A DNA stretch of 64,000 nucleotides from Rhodovulum robiginosum (GCF_003944755.1 NZ_RWGU01000051.1:62001-126000), one strand, 5' to 3'; shown: positions 1 through 10,622, counted from the stretch's first letter. The notes: generated by a model from the letters alone, not told the origin. Made by a program: numbers and translations.

Positions 1-1951
1 CCAGGAGCGCGATCAGCGCGTTCTGGCGCAGAAATGTGGATTTGCCGGCCATGTTGGGCCCGGTCAGCAGCCAGATATCGGTGCCTTGCCCCAGCGACAC
101 ATCATTGGCCACGAACGGCCCGCCGCCGCCCGCGCGCAGGGCCTTTTCCACCACCGGATGCCGGCCGCCCTCGACCTCCAGCACGCGGCTGTCGTCGGTC
201 TCGGGCGCGCACCAATCCTCGTCGCGGGCCAGATCGGCAAGGGCGGCGGCCAGGTCGATCTCGGCGAGGGCCGCCCCGGCGGCGGAAATGCGGGCAGCCT
301 CGTCCAGGATCGCAGCTTTCAGGCTGTCATAGAGACGTTTTTCGATTTCCAGCGCCCGATTTCCGGCGTTCAGGATGCGGGTTTCCATCTCTGACAGCTC
401 GACGGTGGTAAAGCGCACCGCGTTGGCCGTGGTCTGGCGATGGATAAAGGTCTCGGACAGCGGGGCCGAGAGCATCTTGTCGGAATGGGTGGCCGTGACT
501 TCGATGAAATAGCCCAGCACGTTGTTATGCTTGATTTTCAAAGAGGCGACGCCGGTCTGCTGGCAGAAATGGGCCTGCATCCCTGCGATGACCGACCGCC
601 CCTCGTCGCGCAGGCGTCGCGCCTCGTCCAGATCGGCATCGAAGCCATTGGCGATGAACCCGCCGTCACGGGCCATCAGCGGCGGGTCGGCCACCAGGGC
701 GTCGCCCAGTCGGGTCAGCAGGGCATCGTGGCCGATCAGCGCATCCCGCGCCGCGGCCAGCGGGGCGGGCAGGTCGGCCTCGGGCAGGGAGAGAAGGATA
801 TCGACCCCCTGTTCCAGCCCGTTGCGGATCGCCGACAGGTCGCGCGGGCCGCCCCGGTCGAGCGACAGACGCGACAGCGCGCGGTCGATGTCGGGGCATT
901 TCCTGAGCCCGGCCCGCAGCCGGCCGCCCAGATCGGACCGTTCCACGAGAAACGCCACCGCCGCCAGCCGGCCCCGGATGACCGGCAATTCGGTCGAGGG
1001 GCTGGAAAGCCGCCGCTCCAGCAGGCGGGCACCGGGGGCCGTCACCGTGCGGTCGATCGCGGCCAGCAGGCTGCCGTCGCGCCGGCCCGACAGGCTGTGC
1101 GTCAGTTCCAGGTTGCGCCGCGTGGCGGCGTCGATCTGCACCGCGCCCGAGGCCAGTTCGCGCACCGGCGGCAATAGCAGCGGCAGCCGCCCCTTCTGGG
1201 TCAGGTCCAGGTACTCGACGATGGCGCCCATCGCCGACAGTTCGGCCCGGCCGAAACGGCCGTAGGCGTCGAGCGTCCTGACCCCGAACAGGCCGGTCAG
1301 CCGCGCCTCGGCGCCGGTACTGTCAAAGCTCGACCGGGCGAGCGGGGTGAGTGCGGCGCCCGATTCAGTGACGAGTCCGGCCCAATCGTCGTGGCAGGCT
1401 TCGGAAATGACGACCTCGCGCGGGGCCAGCCGTGCCAGTTCGGGCCCCAGCCGCACGGGCGGGCAGGGGATCACGCGGAACGCCCCTGTCGAGATATCGA
1501 CCCAGGCCAGCGCCCCCTCGCCGCGCACCTCGGCGAAGGCCGCAAGATAGTTGTGCCGACGCGCCTCGAGCAGCGAATCCTCGGTCAGCGTGCCGGGGGT
1601 GACGAGGCGCACCACCTCGCGCCGCACCACCGATTTCGCGCCGCGCTTCCTGGCCTCGGCGGGGTCTTCCATCTGCTCGCAGACCGCGACACGAAAGCCT
1701 TTGCGGATCAGCGTCAAAAGGTAGCTCTCCGCCGCGTGCACCGGTACGCCGCACATCGGGATATCGGCGCCCTTATGCTTGCCGCGCTTGGTCAGCGCGA
1801 TGTCCAGCGCGGCGGCCGCGGCCACCGCGTCATCGAAGAACATCTCGTAGAAATCGCCCATCCGGTAGAACAGAAGCGCGCCTGGATGGCCCTCCTTGAT
1901 CTCCAGATATTGCGCCATCATCGGCGTGACGGTTGCGCTATCCCCGCTCAC
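1..1951 (-). CDS. mutS: DNA mismatch repair protein MutS (3' end outside window)
   Basis: MutS recognises mismatches and loops in DNA and recruits MutL. About 650 residues are present. The N-terminal mismatch-binding domain is plain (YLEIKEGHPGALLFYRMGDFY, with the Phe-x-Glu reading loop FYEMFF). The lever and clamp regions follow, and the gene runs off the window just after the Walker A loop GPNMAGKST, so the rest of the ATPase and the helix-turn-helix are missing here. I chose the GTG at 1951 because it gives the usual family N-terminus ending in TPMMAQYLE; two ATGs at 1921 and 1918 are alternatives. It is divergent from maeB across about 130 bases that must hold both promoters. The truncation comes from the window edge and is not biological. 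Confidence 0.97.
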   Translation of the reverse strand, partial: MSGDSATVTPMMAQYLEIKEGHPGALLFYRMGDFYEMFFDDAVAAAAALDIALTKRGKHKGADIPMCGVPVHAAESYLLTLIRKGFRVAVCEQMEDPAEARKRGAKSVVRREVVRLVTPGTLTEDSLLEARRHNYLAAFAEVRGEGALAWVDISTGAFRVIPCPPVRLGPELARLAPREVVISEACHDDWAGLVTESGAALTPLARSSFDSTGAEARLTGLFGVRTLDAYGRFGRAELSAMGAIVEYLDLTQKGRLPLLLPPVRELASGAVQIDAATRRNLELTHSLSGRRDGSLLAAIDRTVTAPGARLLERRLSSPSTELPVIRGRLAAVAFLVERSDLGGRLRAGLRKCPDIDRALSRLSLDRGGPRDLSAIRNGLEQGVDILLSLPEADLPAPLAAARDALIGHDALLTRLGDALVADPPLMARDGGFIANGFDADLDEARRLRDEGRSVIAGMQAHFCQQTGVASLKIKHNNVLGYFIEVTATHSDKMLSAPLSETFIHRQTTANAVRFTTVELSEMETRILNAGNRALEIEKRLYDSLKAAILDEAARISAAGAALAEIDLAAALADLARDEDWCAPETDDSRVLEVEGGRHPVVEKALRAGGGGPFVANDVSLGQGTDIWLLTGPNMAGKSTFLRQNALIALL

Positions 1952-2080
1952 TCTGCCCCCCGGTTCGCTGGTCAGCGGACCTTACAAACCGCATCTTGGC
2001 GGGAAAAGCGGCAATTCCGATTCTATTGAGGCCGGCGTCCCGGCCCGCTATGACCGGCAGATCAGGAGGAGACGCCCGGA

Positions 2081-4336
2081 ATGGCCGACAAATCGAAAAT
2101 CACGCCCGAAGAGGCACTGAGCTATCACATCGACCCCGTGCCGGGGAAATACGAGATCGTCGCGACCAAGCCGATGACGACTCAGCGCGACCTAAGCCTG
2201 GCCTATTCGCCCGGCGTCGCGGTGCCGGTGCAGGCCATCGCCGACGCGCCCGAGACGGCATATGACTACACGACCAAGGGCAACATGGTCGCCGTGATCT
2301 CGAACGGGTCGGCCATCCTGGGGATGGGCAACCTGGGCGCGCTGGCCTCCAAGCCGGTGATGGAAGGCAAGTCGGTGCTGTTCAAGCGCTTTGCCGACGT
2401 CAACGCCATCGACATCGAACTGGATACCGAGGACCCCGACGAGATCATCAAGGCGGTCAAGCTGATGGGGCCCACCTTCGGCGGCATCAACCTCGAGGAT
2501 ATCAAGGCGCCGGAATGCTTCATCATCGAGCAGCGCCTCAAGGAAGAGATGGACATCCCCGTCTTCCACGACGACCAGCACGGCACCGCCGTGATCTGCG
2601 CCGCGGGGCTGATCAACGCGCTGCACATCTCGGGCAAGAAGATCGAGGATTGCAAGATCGTGCTGAACGGCGCGGGCGCGGCCGGCATCGCCTGTCTTGA
2701 GCTGATCAAGGCGATGGGGGCAAAGCACGACAACTGCATCGCCTGCGACACCAAGGGCGTGATCTACCAGGGCCGCACCGAGGGCATGAACCAGTGGAAA
2801 TCGGCCCATGCAGCCCAGACCGACACCCGCACGCTGGAAGACGCGATGAAGGGCGCCGACGTGTTCCTCGGCGTCAGCGTCAAGGGCGCGGTGACGCCCG
2901 AGATGATCGCCAGCATGGCCGACAACCCGGTGATCTTCGCCATGGCCAACCCCGACCCCGAGATCACGCCGGAAGAGGCCCACGCGGTGCGCGCCGACGC
3001 GATCGTCGCAACAGGGCGCAGCGACTATCCCAACCAGGTGAACAACGTTCTGGGCTTTCCCTATCTCTTCCGCGGGGCGCTGGACATCCACGCCCGCGCG
3101 ATCAACGACCAGATGAAGATCGCCTGCGCCGAGGCGCTGGCCGAGCTGGCCCGCGAGGACGTGCCCGACGAGGTGGCGATGGCCTATGGCCAAAAGCTGT
3201 CCTTCGGGCGCGATTACATCATTCCCACGCCCTTCGACCCGCGGCTGATCTACACGATCCCGCCCGCGGTGGCCCGTGCGGGCATGGACACCGGGGCGGC
3301 GCGCCGGCCCATCGTCGACATGGACAACTACCGCCACACGCTCAAGGCGCGGATGGATCCGACGGCCTCGGTGCTGTCGGGAATCGCGGCGCGGGCCAAG
3401 GCGGCACAGGCCCGCATGATCTTTGCCGAGGGCGACGACGAGCGGGTGCTGCGTGCCGCCGTCAGCTATCAGCGCTCGGGCTACGGCAAGGCACTGGTGG
3501 TAGGCCGCGAGTCCGATGTGAAGGACAAGCTGGAACAGGCGGGCCTCGGCGATGCCTACCGCGAACTCGAAGTGGTCAACGCGGCCAACACCCGGCATCT
3601 CGAGGCGTACCGCTCGTTCCTTTACCAGCGGCTGCAGCGCCAGGGCTACGACGCCCACGACATCAACCGCCTGGCCCAGCGCGACCGGCACGTCTTTTCG
3701 GCGTTGATGCTGGCGCACGGGCATGGCGATGCGCTGGTCACCGGGGCGACGCGAAAATCGGCCCATGTGCTGGAGCTGATCAACCACGTCTTCGACGCGC
3801 GCGCCGAAGACGGGGCGGTGGGCGTCACCGCGCTACTGCACAAGGGCAAGATCGTCTTCATCGCCGACACGCTGGTCCATGAATGGCCCGAGGAAGAGGA
3901 CCTGGCCAATATCGCCCAGCGCGGCGCCGAGGTCGCGCGCAGCCTGGGGCTGGAGCCGCGGGTCGCCTTTCTCAGCTTTTCCACCTTTGGCCACCCGGTC
4001 AGTGAACGCGCCACCAAGATGCATCTCGCGCCCAAGGTGCTGGATGCCCGCGGGGTCGATTTCGAGTACGATGGCGAGATGACCGTCGACGTGGCGCTGA
4101 ACCCGGCGGCGATGTCGAAATACCCGTTCTGCCGGCTTTCGGGCCCGGCCAACGTGCTGGTCGTGCCGGCGCGGCACTCGGCCTCGATCTCGGTCAAGCT
4201 GATACAGGAGATGGCCGGCGCCACCGTGATCGGCCCTATTCTTTCGGGCGTCGACAAGCCGATCCAGATCTGCTCGACCGGGGCGACGGTGAACGACATC
4301 ACCAACATGGCGCTGCTTGCCGCCTGCGAGGTCTGA
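2081..4336 (+). CDS. maeB: NADP-dependent malic enzyme with C-terminal phosphotransacetylase-like domain
   Basis: The enzyme decarboxylates malate oxidatively to pyruvate, making NADPH and linking the TCA cycle to pyruvate in the cytoplasm. It has 751 residues. Residues 1 to about 430 form the malic enzyme, with the N-terminal malate region (AYSPGVAVPV, FHDDQHGTA) and a Rossmann loop NGAGAAGIA. Residues about 430-751 resemble phosphate acetyl/butyryltransferase, which in this family is regulatory and binds acetyl-CoA rather than catalysing. The length matches the usual fused MaeB. A clear AGGAGG lies at 2064-2069 ahead of the ATG. The PfkB kinase starts 2 bases after its stop, so the two are probably cotranscribed. 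Confidence 0.97.
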   Translation: MADKSKITPEEALSYHIDPVPGKYEIVATKPMTTQRDLSLAYSPGVAVPVQAIADAPETAYDYTTKGNMVAVISNGSAILGMGNLGALASKPVMEGKSVLFKRFADVNAIDIELDTEDPDEIIKAVKLMGPTFGGINLEDIKAPECFIIEQRLKEEMDIPVFHDDQHGTAVICAAGLINALHISGKKIEDCKIVLNGAGAAGIACLELIKAMGAKHDNCIACDTKGVIYQGRTEGMNQWKSAHAAQTDTRTLEDAMKGADVFLGVSVKGAVTPEMIASMADNPVIFAMANPDPEITPEEAHAVRADAIVATGRSDYPNQVNNVLGFPYLFRGALDIHARAINDQMKIACAEALAELAREDVPDEVAMAYGQKLSFGRDYIIPTPFDPRLIYTIPPAVARAGMDTGAARRPIVDMDNYRHTLKARMDPTASVLSGIAARAKAAQARMIFAEGDDERVLRAAVSYQRSGYGKALVVGRESDVKDKLEQAGLGDAYRELEVVNAANTRHLEAYRSFLYQRLQRQGYDAHDINRLAQRDRHVFSALMLAHGHGDALVTGATRKSAHVLELINHVFDARAEDGAVGVTALLHKGKIVFIADTLVHEWPEEEDLANIAQRGAEVARSLGLEPRVAFLSFSTFGHPVSERATKMHLAPKVLDARGVDFEYDGEMTVDVALNPAAMSKYPFCRLSGPANVLVVPARHSASISVKLIQEMAGATVIGPILSGVDKPIQICSTGATVNDITNMALLAACEV

Positions 4337-4338
4337 AC

Positions 4339-5235
4339 TTGACGATCTACTGCCTCGGTTCGATCAACGCCGATCACAGCTACAAGGTGGCCCGTCTACC
4401 GTCGGCGGGCGAAACCCTTGCGGCGGAGGAGTTGATTACCGGGCTGGGCGGCAAGGGGGCCAACCAGTCGGTCGCGGCGGCCCGCGCCGGCGCGCAGGTC
4501 GTGCATCTTGGTGCGGTGGGTGCCGATGGCGGCTGGGCGGTGGCGCGCCTGGCGCAGTTCGGCGTCCATGTCTCGGGCGTGGCCGAGGTCGACACGCCCA
4601 CGGGCCACGCTGTCATCACCGTGGCGCCCGATGGCGAGAACGCGATCGTGATCTTTCCCGGCGCGAACCGGCGGCAGGATCCGGCGCGAATCGCCGCGGT
4701 TCTGGGCGACGCGGGGCCGGGCGACACGCTGCTCATTCAGAACGAGACCTCGCATCAGGAAGAGGCGGCGCGTCTGGGTGCCGCCCGCGGCCTGAGGGTG
4801 GTCTATTCCGCCGCGCCGTTCGATGTGGCGGCGGTGCGCGCGGTGCTGCCCCATGTTTCTCTGCTGGTGCTCAACGCTGTGGAGGCGGCGCAGCTTGGGG
4901 CCGCGCTGGGCGATGTGGCCGTGCCGGAAACGGTGGTGACCGAGGGTAAAGGCGGTGCGCGCTGGCGGACGGGGGACGACGAGCTTTACCAGCCCGCCTT
5001 CCCCGTCCGGGCCGTGGATACCACCGGGGCCGGCGACTGCTTCATCGGCTCGCTCGCCGCCGCGCTCGATGCCGGCGCCGGCCGGGCCGATGCGCTGCGC
5101 TTTGCCGCCGCTGCCGCCGCGTTGCAGGTCACACGGCCAGGGACTGCAGACGCGATGCCAGGCCGGGCCGAGATCGACGCGTTCCTCGCCGACGATCAGG
5201 ACCCGGCGAAAGGGGCGGCGTCGCCCCAAAGCTGA
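4339..5235 (+). CDS. PfkB-family carbohydrate kinase, probably ribokinase
   Basis: This is a 298-residue PfkB-family sugar kinase. The N-terminal substrate region ([20 protein letters not shown]) and the glycine-rich [17 protein letters not shown] follow the ribokinase pattern. The C-terminal signature [17 protein letters not shown] carries the catalytic Asp and the anion hole. Ribose phosphorylation is the most likely reaction, but specificity inside PfkB cannot be read from motifs. The start is a TTG at 4339, directly after the maeB stop, and gives the correct family N-terminus. The 3' end overlaps msrA on the other strand by 40 bases. Confidence 0.8.
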   Translation: MTIYCLGSINADHSYKVARLPSAGETLAAEELITGLGGKGANQSVAAARAGAQVVHLGAVGADGGWAVARLAQFGVHVSGVAEVDTPTGHAVITVAPDGENAIVIFPGANRRQDPARIAAVLGDAGPGDTLLIQNETSHQEEAARLGAARGLRVVYSAAPFDVAAVRAVLPHVSLLVLNAVEAAQLGAALGDVAVPETVVTEGKGGARWRTGDDELYQPAFPVRAVDTTGAGDCFIGSLAAALDAGAGRADALRFAAAAAALQVTRPGTADAMPGRAEIDAFLADDQDPAKGAASPQS

Positions 5236-5861
5236 CGCACCCGCCGGTCGCGCCCGCAGCCGTCGCGGTAGCGCTTGTACGCCTCCGCCTTGGACTTGGG
5301 TCCGAAGCGGGTAAGGATCAGGTCGGACTTCCTGTAATAATCCTGGTGATATTCCTCGGCCGGGTAAAACGGCGCCGCCGCCAGGATGGGCGTGACAACG
5401 GTCTGCCCCAGGGCCTTTTGCGCCTTGGCCTTGGCCTGTTCTGCCGCGGCCTTTTCGGCCGGGTCAGAGACGAAAATCGCGGTGCGATAGCTGTCGCCCC
5501 GGTCGCAGAACTGGCCGCCCGCATCGGTCGGATCGACCGAACGGAAGAACAGGTGCAAAAGCTGGGCATAGCTCACCTGGTCGGGGTCGTAGGTGATCTC
5601 GACCGCCTCGTAATGACCGGTGCCGCCGCGCACGACCTGCTTGTAGCTCGGGTTCTTGACGGTGCCGCCGGCAAAGCCCGACACCGCCTCGACAACGCCT
5701 TTGACCTTTTCGAAATCCGCCTCGACGCACCAGAAACATCCGCCCGCGAATACGGCGGTTTCGGGCGATGCGGCGCTCGCCTCGCGGCATTCGGCGGCCA
5801 CGCCCAGGGCGATGGCCAGCACCAAGAGCATCGGTTTGACGTTTCTAATAGACGCGAACAT
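5196..5861 (-). CDS. msrA: Peptide methionine (S)-S-oxide reductase MsrA, exported form
   Basis: MsrA reduces the S-epimer of methionine sulfoxide in proteins using thioredoxin-type electrons. The catalytic motif GCFWC puts the nucleophilic Cys at residue 42, and family blocks are plain ([21 protein letters not shown]). The first 30 residues form a signal peptide with a hydrophobic core ([13 protein letters not shown]), so this copy should act in the periplasm and need an exported reductant. The ATG at 5861 was chosen over an upstream in-frame start because AGGAGG lies just before it. The family is about 170 residues without a leader; here it is 221. The 3' end overlaps the convergent kinase gene. 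Confidence 0.95.
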   Translation of the reverse strand: MFASIRNVKPMLLVLAIALGVAAECREASAASPETAVFAGGCFWCVEADFEKVKGVVEAVSGFAGGTVKNPSYKQVVRGGTGHYEAVEITYDPDQVSYAQLLHLFFRSVDPTDAGGQFCDRGDSYRTAIFVSDPAEKAAAEQAKAKAQKALGQTVVTPILAAAPFYPAEEYHQDYYRKSDLILTRFGPKSKAEAYKRYRDGCGRDRRVRQLWGDAAPFAGS

Positions 5862-6000
5862 GACGGCCTCCTCTGATTGTTGGCCGAGAATAGGCCGCGC
5901 CGCGCCGGCCGCGTTAACCACAAGCCCGTGACCTCACGCAAGCGGGACCGCTTGTAACATGTGCCCGTCCCGCTACGCTGGCCGGAAAAGGAGCCCCGAC

Positions 6001-6909
6001 TTGCCCGAAAGCCTCACCACCCACAGCGCCGCCGACGACCCGCGCAACGCCGATATCGTGATCCACGTCAACGGCCGGCTGGTGCCGCGGGCCGAGGCCG
6101 TGGTCAGCGTCTATGACAGCGGCTTCCTGCTGGGCGACGGTGTGTGGGAGGGGCTGAGGCTCTTCAACGGCCGCTGGGCGTTCCTCGACGACCATCTCGA
6201 CCGGCTGTTCGAGGCCGCCCGCGCCATCGACCTAGAGATCGGGCTGGACCGGGCCGGCGTGATCGCCGCGCTGGAAGAACTGCGCGCCGCCAACGGGATG
6301 GAAACCGACGCCCATGCCCGCCTGATGGTCACCCGCGGGGTGAAATCGCGCCCGTTCCAGCACCCTGCATTGTCGCGCGCGGGCCCCACCATCGTCATCA
6401 TCGCCGAACATTCCCGGCCCGCCATCCCGCGGCCGATCCGGCTGGCCACCGTGCCCCATATCCGCGGCCTGCCGATGAGCCAGGACCCCAAGCTGAATTC
6501 CCATTCCAAGCTCAACTGCATCCTCGCCGGGATCGCGGCGGAAAAGGCCGGTGCCGACGAGGCGCTGATGCTCGACCTGCATGGCTTCGTGAACACCACC
6601 AACGCCTGCAACTTCTTCATCGTGCGCAAGGGCGCGGTCTGGACCTCGACGGGCGACTACTGCATGAACGGGATCACGCGCGCCAAAGTGATCGAGCTTT
6701 GCCGCGCCAACGGCATCCCGGTCTATGAAAAGAACTTCTCGCTGGTTGAAACCTACGGCGCCGACGAGGCCTTCCTGACAGGCTCGTTCGGCGGGCAAAC
6801 CCCGGTGGGTGAAATCGACGGGCGGGTGATCGGCGGCGGGCGCATGGGCCCGGTGACGGAACGGTTGCGCGCGCTCTATGCGGCTCTGATCCAGCAGGAA
6901 ACCGCCTGA
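6001..6909 (+). CDS. Class IV (fold-type IV) PLP aminotransferase, BCAT/DAAT-like, atypical PLP site
   Basis: This 302-residue protein has the fold-type IV aminotransferase layout (VYDSGFLLGDGVWEGLRLF near the N-terminus, SHSKLNCILA with the PLP lysine at about residue 170). Enzymes of this class move amino groups on branched-chain or D-amino acids, or act as aminodeoxychorismate lyases; the substrate cannot be told here. At the segment where the family has G-x-V-x-E-x4-N, this protein reads GFVNTTNACNFF, so Thr (about residue 199) replaces the Glu that contacts the PLP ring nitrogen. I chose the TTG at 6001 because AAAAGGAG sits just upstream; an in-frame ATG at 5959 has no such site. It overlaps the next gene by one base. 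Confidence 0.85.
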   Translation: MPESLTTHSAADDPRNADIVIHVNGRLVPRAEAVVSVYDSGFLLGDGVWEGLRLFNGRWAFLDDHLDRLFEAARAIDLEIGLDRAGVIAALEELRAANGMETDAHARLMVTRGVKSRPFQHPALSRAGPTIVIIAEHSRPAIPRPIRLATVPHIRGLPMSQDPKLNSHSKLNCILAGIAAEKAGADEALMLDLHGFVNTTNACNFFIVRKGAVWTSTGDYCMNGITRAKVIELCRANGIPVYEKNFSLVETYGADEAFLTGSFGGQTPVGEIDGRVIGGGRMGPVTERLRALYAALIQQETA

Positions 6910-7646
6910 TGCGCATCGCCATGTGGTCCGGCCCGCGCAACCTGTCGACCGCAATGATGTACGCCTTTGCCGCCCGCGGCGATTGCGCGGTGTGGGACGA
7001 ACCGTTTTACGCCGCCTACCTGGCAAAGACCGGCCTTGCCCACCCGATGCGGGACGAAATCATCGCCGCTGGCGAGGCCGACCCGGTGCGGGTCGCAGCG
7101 CGGCTGGCCGGGGCGGTGCCTGGGGGCACGCCGTATTTCTACCAGAAACACATGTGCCAGCACATGATCGCCGAGATCCCGCGCGACTGGATGGGCGAGG
7201 TCACCAACGTCTTCCTCATCCGCCACCCCGCCCGGGTGCTGGCCAGTTTCGCCGCGAAATACGAAAACCCGACGCTCGCCGATATCGGCTTTGTTCAACA
7301 GGCCGAGCTTTTCGACGAGGTGGCCCAGGCCACCGGCGCGGCGCCTATCGTCATCGACAGCGCCGATATCAGGAACGAGCCCGAGGGCATGCTTCGCAAG
7401 CTTTGCGCCGCGCTGGGCCTCGATTTCACGCCCGCGATGCTGAACTGGCCCGCGGGCGGCCACCCAGACGACGGTGTCTGGGCGCCCGTCTGGTACGGCG
7501 CGGTGCATCGCAGCACGGGGTTCGCGGGCCCAGAGGGCGCGCTGCCCGACCTGAGCCCGCACTACGCGCGTCTTGCCGATGCCGCTTGGCCGTCTTACCG
7601 GCACCTCGCCCGCCACAAGCTTCCGCCCGTGGCTTCTTCTGGCTGA
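6909..7646 (+). CDS. Sulfotransferase-like P-loop protein paired with the aminotransferase
   Basis: A 245-residue cytoplasmic protein with sulfotransferase-like nucleotide-binding features. The N-terminal loop WSGPRNLSTAMMYAF resembles the 5'-phosphosulfate loop, and LIRHPARVLASF resembles the 3'-phosphate-binding segment that contacts PAPS. I see no further catalytic signature, so true sulfotransferase activity is not established. The ATG overlaps the aminotransferase stop (TGATG), which implies translational coupling and a shared task. The 3' end lies inside a repeated intergenic motif (7633-7656). The acceptor substrate is unknown. Confidence 0.75.
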   Translation: MRIAMWSGPRNLSTAMMYAFAARGDCAVWDEPFYAAYLAKTGLAHPMRDEIIAAGEADPVRVAARLAGAVPGGTPYFYQKHMCQHMIAEIPRDWMGEVTNVFLIRHPARVLASFAAKYENPTLADIGFVQQAELFDEVAQATGAAPIVIDSADIRNEPEGMLRKLCAALGLDFTPAMLNWPAGGHPDDGVWAPVWYGAVHRSTGFAGPEGALPDLSPHYARLADAAWPSYRHLARHKLPPVASSG

Positions 7647-7656
7647 AAATATCCCC
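7633..7656 (-). repeat. Copy 1 of GGGATATTT-x-GCCAGAAGAAG element, downstream of argG
   Basis: Read on the minus strand this is GGGGATATTTTCAGCCAGAAG followed by AAG. It sits about 60 bases past the argG stop and overlaps the last bases of the opposing sulfotransferase-like gene. The same core recurs on the plus strand at 12108-12130, again just 3' of a gene. This copy lacks the strong hairpin seen in front of the other. A role in 3'-end formation is inferred from position only. Confidence 0.6.
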
Positions 7657-7712
7657 GCCGGAGGCAAAAAAGTCTCTGTTTATGCGGAATACGCCCGCGC
7701 AGGCGCCGGGGT

Positions 7713-8933
<1,221 letters not shown>

Positions 8934-9042
8934 GGCGAACTCCATCAGGGGCGGATGACGGGCGGCGGATAGCGGGTTTTACCGGCAAGGGCAAGCAGCG
9001 CCCCGCTTGCGCCCCGGCGCGGTTCAGGCCATTGCTGCACGC

Positions 9043-10290
9043 ATGAGCGCCTTTTCCGACAAAGCCCGCGCCGCCGAACTGGCGATGCGCAGCGTTTTCC
9101 CGCCGACGCCCCTGCAACGCAACGAGCATCTCTCGGCGCGCTACGGCGCCGATATCCGGCTCAAGCGCGAGGATCTCAGCCCCGTGCGATCCTACAAGAT
9201 CCGCGGCGCGTTCAACGCGATGCGAAAGCTTTTGGCGGAAAAACCGGGCCAAGAGGTCTTCGTCGCGGCGAGCGCGGGCAACCACGCCCAGGGGGTGGCC
9301 TATGTCTGCCGGCATTTCGACGTGCAGGGGGTGATCTTCATGCCCGTCACGACGCCGCAGCAGAAAATCGACAAGACACGCATATTCGGCGCCGAGAATG
9401 TCGAGATCCGCCTGACAGGCGACTATTTCGACGACACGCTGGCCTCGGCACAGGCCTATTGCGCCGAGGTCGGCGCGCATTTCCTGGCCCCCTTCGACGA
9501 CGAGGACGTGATCGAGGGGCAGGCCTCGGTCGCGGTCGAGTTGCTGGATGCGCTGGACGAGGCGCCCGATCTGGTGATCCTGCCGGTGGGCGGCGGCGGG
9601 CTGGCGGCGGGCGTTGTCTCTTACATGCGCGAGGCCGCGCCGCAGACCCGGTTCCGTTTCGTCGAGCCGGCGGGCGGCGCGTCGCTGACCGCGGCCGTCG
9701 CCGCGGGCGCGCCGGCGGTACTGAAAAAGGTCGATACCTTCGTCGATGGCGCCGCGGTGGCGCGGATCGGCGCGCGGACCTTCGCCCGTCTGGCGGGCAT
9801 CGCACCCGAACACGTTCTGGCCGCCCCGGAGGATCGCATCTGCACGACGATCCTCGAAATGCTCAATGTCGAGGGCATCGTGCTGGAGCCCGCGGGCGCG
9901 CTGGCCGTCGACGTTCTGCCCGAACTCGCCGACGAGATCGCCGGCAAATCGGTGGTCTGCATCACCTCGGGCGGCAATTTCGATTTCGAGCGGCTGCCGG
10001 AAGTCAAGGAACGCGCCCAGCGTTATTCCGGGGTGAAGAAGTATTTCATCCTGCGCCTGCCCCAAAGGCCCGGCGCCCTGCGCGATTTCCTCGACCTGCT
10101 GGGGCCCGACGACGATATCGCCCGGTTCGAGTATCTCAAGAAATCGGCGCGAAATTTCGGATCGGTCCTGATCGGGATCGAGACTAGGGACGCCGCCAAT
10201 TTCGCCGCACTCTTCGCCCGGCTCGACAAGGCCGGCATGGTCTACCAGGACATCACCAACGACCGGCTGTTCGGCGAGTTCGTGATCTAG
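9043..10290 (+). CDS. ilvA: Threonine ammonia-lyase (threonine dehydratase)
   Basis: IlvA deaminates threonine to 2-oxobutanoate with PLP, the first step towards isoleucine. The 415-residue protein has the PLP lysine in SPVRSYKIRGAF (about residue 52), the phosphate-binding run VGGGGLAAG, and a C-terminal ACT-like regulatory region starting near FILRLPQRPGAL. That architecture fits the shorter biosynthetic form with a single regulatory unit. The ATG at 9043 gives a normal start (MSAFSDKARAAELAMRSVF); a TTG at 9007 is possible but adds residues the family lacks. The ribosome-binding site is weak. The stop overlaps the convergent HPt gene by a few bases. Confidence 0.94.
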   Translation: MSAFSDKARAAELAMRSVFPPTPLQRNEHLSARYGADIRLKREDLSPVRSYKIRGAFNAMRKLLAEKPGQEVFVAASAGNHAQGVAYVCRHFDVQGVIFMPVTTPQQKIDKTRIFGAENVEIRLTGDYFDDTLASAQAYCAEVGAHFLAPFDDEDVIEGQASVAVELLDALDEAPDLVILPVGGGGLAAGVVSYMREAAPQTRFRFVEPAGGASLTAAVAAGAPAVLKKVDTFVDGAAVARIGARTFARLAGIAPEHVLAAPEDRICTTILEMLNVEGIVLEPAGALAVDVLPELADEIAGKSVVCITSGGNFDFERLPEVKERAQRYSGVKKYFILRLPQRPGALRDFLDLLGPDDDIARFEYLKKSARNFGSVLIGIETRDAANFAALFARLDKAGMVYQDITNDRLFGEFVI

Positions 10291-10622
10291 GCGGCGTGGC
10301 GGCTGTCGGCGAGTCCGTCGAGAAATGACTGTTTCGAGTTGCGGTAGGCGTCGATCAGGGGCGCCAGGGCCACGCTGTCGGCGCCTGTCCGGCGCAATTG
10401 CCGCTCGGCTGCGCGGCAGACGTCGCAGAACGCCTCGAACCCCAGGTTGACCGCCGAGCCGCGGATGAAATGCAGATCGTCAGCCAGCGTGGCGGCAGCC
10501 GGGGCGATGACCAGCCGGGCGATCACCCCGTCGACCTCTTCGAGGAAGAGGCTCACCACCTCTTCGAACGCGTCTTCACCGACCTCGTCGCGCAGGTCCG
10601 CCACCTGTTTCCAGTCGATCAT
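10287..10622 (-). CDS. Histidine phosphotransfer (HPt) domain protein
   Basis: A 111-residue, mostly helical protein that reads as a stand-alone HPt module. LHFIRGSAVNLGFEAF matches the HxxKGxAxxxG phosphotransfer helix, with His51 as the likely phosphoacceptor (Arg replaces the usual Lys). HPt proteins relay phosphate between hybrid kinases and receivers. The ATG at 10622 has AGGAGG just upstream. It is transcribed away from a receiver-PP2C phosphatase gene across about 135 bases, which makes that protein a candidate partner. The cognate kinase is not in the window. Confidence 0.85.
   Translation of the reverse strand: MIDWKQVADLRDEVGEDAFEEVVSLFLEEVDGVIARLVIAPAAATLADDLHFIRGSAVNLGFEAFCDVCRAAERQLRRTGADSVALAPLIDAYRNSKQSFLDGLADSRHAA

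Noticed and set aside
2081-4336. Fusion of malic enzyme with a phosphotransacetylase domain as a novelty
   Set aside because: This is the standard MaeB architecture in proteobacteria.
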